A stretch of 64,000 nt of DNA, taken from assembly GCA_024741835.1 (NCBI GenBank), contig JAENRP010000134.1, positions 1-64,000 on the forward strand. The letters are read 5' to 3'. Positions 59,542 through 64,000 of the stretch are shown piece after piece (positions within the stretch are counted from its first letter, which is position 1; every line of letters begins with the position of its first letter). The notes under the pieces are model-generated. The model was not told where the DNA came from. It saw only the letters and a list, made by a program, of their open reading frames with translations, and did not search any database. Origin of the DNA: Diplocarpon mali. Its lineage: Eukaryota; Ascomycota; Leotiomycetes; Helotiales; Drepanopezizaceae. The translations under genes were made by a program, and so were the position numbers.

Positions 59542-59738
59542 TGGTGCGGTCGGCTGGAGGGCCTTCATTAGGTCGCTTAGGAGGCTCGCAGAAGTAGGAG
59601 AAAATGATTGATTATATTATTATCTAGTATATATATAATAAGGAGACTTCGGAAAGAAAAAGGGAGAGTCTATAACTTAGCAGGAGTCATATAAAGGGTC
59701 TTTAGAATAAGTGGAGACTCTGCCTATTCTGTATAATA
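59542..59738 (-). repeat. 3' LTR of copia B (197 bp)
   Basis: Inverted copy of the LTR of element A. On the minus strand it ends GACCGCACCA (intact CA) and starts TATTATACAG (from TGTTGTGCAG). Confidence 0.88.
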
Positions 59739-60179
59739 TACCCCCTAGTTAGGTAATGCTCCTAGAATCGCTTAGCTATATAGATAAAATAAAAGAAAGA
59801 ATATCAGTTATAAGGAAAAGAGGCTCTATCTTATATGCTGCCTCTCTAAAGGTTGTTCTTTCTAAAATAAAAAGGGTTATTATAGGCAATAAGTGCACTT
59901 AAGAATCTTCGCGATTCTATACTAATGCTCTATTAGGCTTCTTATAGAGTATTTCTATTGCAGAGGTTCTCCTTCCCTTCTTTTAAAAACAACCCTCCTT
60001 TATTATTTAAAAATATCGTCTTTATACTAATAATTTTAAATATAGAAGGAACTCCTGCTTATTATAGCCCTGGCCGCCCTTGCAAAGTAAGACCCTTAGA
60101 GTCCCTATACCCTGCGTTATACTAACTTTGTACTAGGTCGCTAGCGCTCTTATAGGAGCTATAACCTTAGCGCGCTTAT

Positions 60180-60960
60180 CCTAGCGTTTACTAGGCAATA
60201 AGCCGCTGCTGCCGTCGTTGCTACCGCCCCTGCTGCTGCTGCCACTGCCGCTGCCGCCTAAGAGCCCTGCCCCTACTGCGCGTTATATGCCAGAGCCTAT
60301 AATAGAATATAATAATGCGTATATATGCTGCATTGTACGCAGGAGCACTAGCAATTTCGATTGTTAATGCTTTAATAGTACCTTTAGTGCGCGTTATATC
60401 TATTATACTATACTAAGCAATAGCTGCTAGTAGGCCAGCGGCCCTTTCCTTACCTCTTAAAAGGCTATTATATCGGCTCGCGCCTGCAGCGCCTTTAAAG
60501 AGGAGGTAGCACTACTGCTTAATATAGTAAAAGGTACGCTTTAGAGCTTTTATAATACGTTTATTAAGTCTTATTAAGTTCTAGGCTAATTTTAAAAGAT
60601 AGGAGCGATCGGACCCTAATGCTAAGAGAGCCTGCCACTCCTGCGAGTAGTAGTATCGCTGCCTCCCTTGCTCTTAGCGTACTATTCCTATTTGCTCTTA
60701 GCCCCTTCGGCTCAGACCTATTCGCCCCTATTGCCGCTACCGCTCTTATCCCCTCTGCCTCTGCTATCGCAGCCGCTACTATAGTCTTCTTATTTGTCTC
60801 CTTAGCCCTTGCTATTACTGCGCCTATCCTTACCGCTACCCCCGCCGCCCTTGCTCCTATTGCCTTTGCTATACCCCTTGCCTTTGCCCTTACTATCGCT
60901 AGTATTTTTACCAGCAGGCCTTTAGCTAAGGGAGTACTAATAGGCCTCTCTTAAGAGGAG
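60180..60960 (+). pseudogene. Decayed frame and low-complexity stretch antisense to copia B
   Basis: Near 60,370-60,540 the plus strand reads CFNSTFSARYIYYT and then ACSAFKEEVALLLNIVK, matching the CFNS-x5-RY-x-YYT pattern of the frame in element C. It is followed (60,619-60,954) by an open, Ala/Leu-rich stretch of GCN/CTN triplets; the minus strand of the same stretch would be Gly/Ser/Lys/Arg-rich. I treat the 111-codon open frame as low-complexity, not a gene. Confidence 0.35.
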
Positions 60961-63244
60961 ATCTATATAGAGCTTTTAGCTATAGCATCTCGGCTCTTAA
61001 CCTTAGCTAGGAGAATCTAAGAGAGGGTCGCGCCTTATAATAGCAGCTTAGGAACGTTACCTATTCTTATATTTTTAAAAAAGGAGAAGCTTTTGCAATG
61101 CGCTTTATAAGAGAAAATAAATAAATATAACTATAAGAGAGTAAGAGTTTATAAGTATAAGTCTCTTAGTAATAAGTGACTACTTGCTAGTAAGTGCAAG
61201 TTGCTAAACAATTATTTAAAAGCTCTAGAGGTTTAATAAACGAATAAAGCTTTTAAACTTCTAGCGGTTTAGGTTTTTAGTAAGCCTATCTGTATGCATT
61301 TCCTTAGTAGGGAAGTAGATTATTTAAAAGCTTCCTCTCTAATACTCCTAGCGGATCTATATATTACTGATTTCGATATATTAAAGGCTTGTTTTAATCT
61401 TCTCATTCTCTATAATAATTAGCCGAATCGTCTATTAGTTATTATAATATATATTCTATTTAAAGAAGGAGTCTATGCGAATCTCCTTAAAGAGGCATTT
61501 TATAGCTATTATCTCCTTTATAGTAGAAACTATACTATAGAGTTCTACTTTAATAGAAGAGAGCGTGATAGTTGCTTAGCGATTCGCTTTCTAAATAATC
61601 GGTCCTTTAAATAGAAAGAAGATATATCCTTAAGAGGATCTGCGGGTCTCTTAGTCATTTTTAAAAGAAGCATTTAAAGAAGTAACCAATTGGTATTCCC
61701 TAGCCTTAAAGCTATAGGCAATTCCTAAGAAGCGCATGCTATATAGGTATTAAAGCGTCTAGTCCGCGGTTAAGAGGTGCTTAAAGCTTAGATTAGTTAG
61801 GAAGAAAGATAGTTAGAAGGCTATAAATGTAATATCTAGGCGTATTATAATTGCTATATAGAGAATAGAGCCTATTTTCTTTTAATACTCCTTTACCTTT
61901 TCTAAGGAAGCTTGCCTTAAGTTCTTAACAAACTCCTTTTTTAGCAGTAGAGTACTAGGCACTCTCCTTATATTAGCTTTAAACTTTTGAGCGATCTTCT
62001 TAATATAAGTATTATAAACTAAAGAGATCCTCTTTACCTTCTTATTTTAAATAATCCTTACTCTAAGGAACTAGGAGATATCTCTTATAATAGTAAGCTT
62101 ATATGCCCTCTTTAAGTCTTCAATTAGATAAGTCGCCTGATCTAAGTTAAAGGCCTTATATAATACTTGAATATCGTTAATATAAAACGCTATAAAGACT
62201 ATGCGATCCTTTATTATGAAAATACAAGGCTCCTCGCCTAGTGGCTTAAGTTAAAGGCCCTTAAGCATTCTTACGAAGTTCTTATACTATAGTGCTAAAG
62301 AGTCTTTTAGCTTATAGAGCGCGCGGTCCAGTTCTACTACTATACTAAGGCGCTTAAAGCCATCTAATAGGAAGTATATAACTAGAGCACTCCTTAGGTC
62401 TTTAAGAGCATTAACAAATGCGTTAATAATATCGAACTGCTTTACTTCTATATCGAAGTATATAGTAAGTGCTATTAGTACTTTAAAAGACCTTACTATA
62501 AGTATAGCTGCGTAAGTTGAGAAAATTGAAGCTTTATCTTAAAGATCCCCTTATATAACTAGCTATAATCGGCACTTTAGAAGCTCGCTAAAGCTATTAA
62601 CCTTATAAGTAAAAACCCATTTTAATAGTATCGGCAGGGGCTTTAAGTAGTCCCTTTGCACAATTTTCTAACAACTTTGAGATTCTAAATTCCTAATCTC
62701 CTAGTGCCCTCCTTCTTTAAATTGTTCGCTAAAAGGGTGCTTCTTTAAGTCTAGCCATCCTTTTAAAGGCTTTGGCAAAGAGCCTTAGTACTATAGGCGG
62801 TTGAGAGACTGCGCTCTATCCTTTACCTAACTATTAACTGCAGCTTTAATAACTGTATAAACCGTCAAATAGTCCTTCTTATCCTCCCTTATCTATTCGT
62901 TTGCTTAAAAGGTTGATATAAACTCCTACGCATATAAGAAGTAAGGTAAATTAATATTACTTTAAAAGAGCATATGCTTTAAAGTAGTAGTATACACTTT
63001 TAAAGTCTCTTATTACTTAATGCTTAAGCGTCTTATTCTCTTTTGCCTAAGAAGAAGGAGTTCCTCCTTGCGCTTTTCTCTATAAGTCTCCTCTTCTATT
63101 TTTATTATTACTAAAGGTTCCTTTAAGAGTCTAGGTAGCTCTATCTCCTAAGCCTATAGTCTTTAAGCTAGTATTATAACTTAAGGTATTATATTATTAG
63201 GGCCTACTCCTCTTACTAGGTCGCTTCTTATAAGTATGACGGAT

Positions 63245-64000
63245 TATCACTATATATAGGTTGTACCCCGGTTCGTACCCGGTTCGGCTATAGCTTAGCG
63301 CAATCTCGGTATAGGTTACGAACCGGGTTACCCTTGGTTGGCATCCGGTTCGGCTCTTCCTAAGCGGGTGACCCTCTTTTCTTTATATATATATTCTATG
63401 CCTTTCCACTCCTTTAAGGTTTAGTAGTTATTGATTCTAAGTTATTACTAAGATGTTCTATTAGTATTGCTATATAATTTGTATATATATCAGTGCTAAG
63501 CAGAGGTTATACTCTTAGTCGTTATATTATTAATAACTCTTTCGCTTCGCTAGAGATAGCGTTATAATATCTATTCTTATTATTCCTAGTAGTCGACCGA
63601 AACCCTAATAAGTATAATAATATACTAGAAGACTTATACCAAGCTCTTGCTATAAGCTTAAAGAATAGTTCCCCCTATTACTCGGTCTTTAAAGACCCCT
63701 TGCTCTCTCCCCTAAGGAGGTGCCAGTATCACTCTTAGTACCTTTCCTACTAACTCCCTACCGGCCGACGACGACGGCCCTAAAGTCACTATATCATAAG
63801 CTGAACTAGATTCCCTATAGGTATAACTTATATCTGTATTAGAAGAACGTAATAAGTATAACTATAAGCTGAATTCTATGTACTAATAGTTAATCGATTG
63901 AAAAAGAGATCTAGATAACCTCTAAAGCGCCTTTAAAGGTATCTTAAGATCAATTGAGAAAACACCTATACCTAAACTCCGAAACACCTCTGATTCACTT
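63245..64000 (+). mobile_element. Start of another degenerate retroelement (gag-like coiled coil), runs off the window
   Basis: Begins with CCCGG/CCGGTT-rich sequence (63,270-63,370) unlike the flanking copia. From about 63,790 the plus strand decodes, ignoring RIP-type stops, as LISVLEERNKYNYKL, then LIDKRDLDNL-like and GILRSIEKTPIPKLRN, a heptad-like charged segment followed by Pro, as in the N-terminal part of many Ty3/gypsy Gag proteins. Class is uncertain. Confidence 0.4.

Larger units (their letters stand above)
59542..63240 (-). mobile_element. Copia element B (minus strand), same family as A
   Basis: Its 3' LTR is 59542-59738 (197 bp), preceded on the minus strand by the purine tract CTAGGGGGTA. 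Moving right are RNase H (near 61,400), reverse transcriptase near 62,480-62,160 (FYIND for FYVDD near 62,190-62,170) and the IN-RT linker at about 63,140-63,230, which is an inverted copy of 59,435-59,540 in element A. Homology to copia ends near 63,240, where a different repeat begins. The integrase, gag and 5' LTR are not seen. A TACTA at 59537-59541 is the candidate left target duplication. Confidence 0.75.

Noticed and set aside
60619..60954. 111-codon Ala/Leu-rich plus-strand frame that looks like a membrane protein
   Set aside because: Made of GCN/CTN triplet-like low-complexity sequence inside copia B; apparent hydrophobic helices are a by-product of composition.

Overview
The window is nuclear DNA of a filamentous ascomycete (Pezizomycotina). 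The evidence is short GT-AG introns, fungal lysine, histidine and siderophore genes, a hacA gene with the Ire1-type 20-nt intron, and long AT-rich blocks of retrotransposons whose reading frames carry C-to-T/G-to-A damage typical of repeat-induced point mutation (RIP). The class (Sordariomycetes or Leotiomycetes) cannot be fixed from the sequence alone. Gene models were spliced by eye; where I give exons, the frames and lengths were checked to close.

Layout. (1) 1-27,600 is a gene-bearing block of normal composition. In order: a hexamer microsatellite; a small Cys/His zinc protein; PDX1 (vitamin B6 synthase, minus); HIS7 (minus), divergent from a small myristoylation-motif protein (plus); hacA (bZIP regulator of the unfolded protein response, minus); a 5-kb stretch without a recognisable gene that contains an assembly gap; an RBM42-like RRM protein (minus); an intron-containing tRNA-Thr(CGT); a GPI-anchored expansin-like protein (minus); a DUF3074 protein (plus); a secreted RNase T1-fold protein that lacks the catalytic Glu (minus); homoaconitase LYS4 (minus), divergent from the DENR homologue TMA22 (plus). 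(2) 27,600-34,400 is an AT-rich block holding one complete but dead Ty1/copia element (28,501-33,761). (3) 34,400-38,900 is a small island of normal composition with one clear gene, the siderophore gene sidA (plus). (4) 38,900-64,000 is AT-rich and made of nested retrotransposons: a complete Ty3/gypsy chromovirus (40,547-47,702); a minus-strand copia (C); a plus-strand copia (A) that cuts C; a gag-only LTR element inside A; a second minus-strand copia (B) inside A; and at the far right the start of another degenerate gag on the plus strand.

The genes do not form one pathway. Most are housekeeping or biosynthetic (B6, His, Lys, ribosome recycling, UPR). Three are relevant to secretion or host/environment interaction: the GPI-anchored expansin-like protein, the RNase-like secreted protein and sidA. 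I saw no CRISPR, rRNA or prophage. The most interesting items are the catalytically altered RNase-fold secreted protein, the Ire1-type intron of hacA, the gag-only LTR element, and a Cys-containing reading frame antisense to pol kept at the same place in two copia copies.
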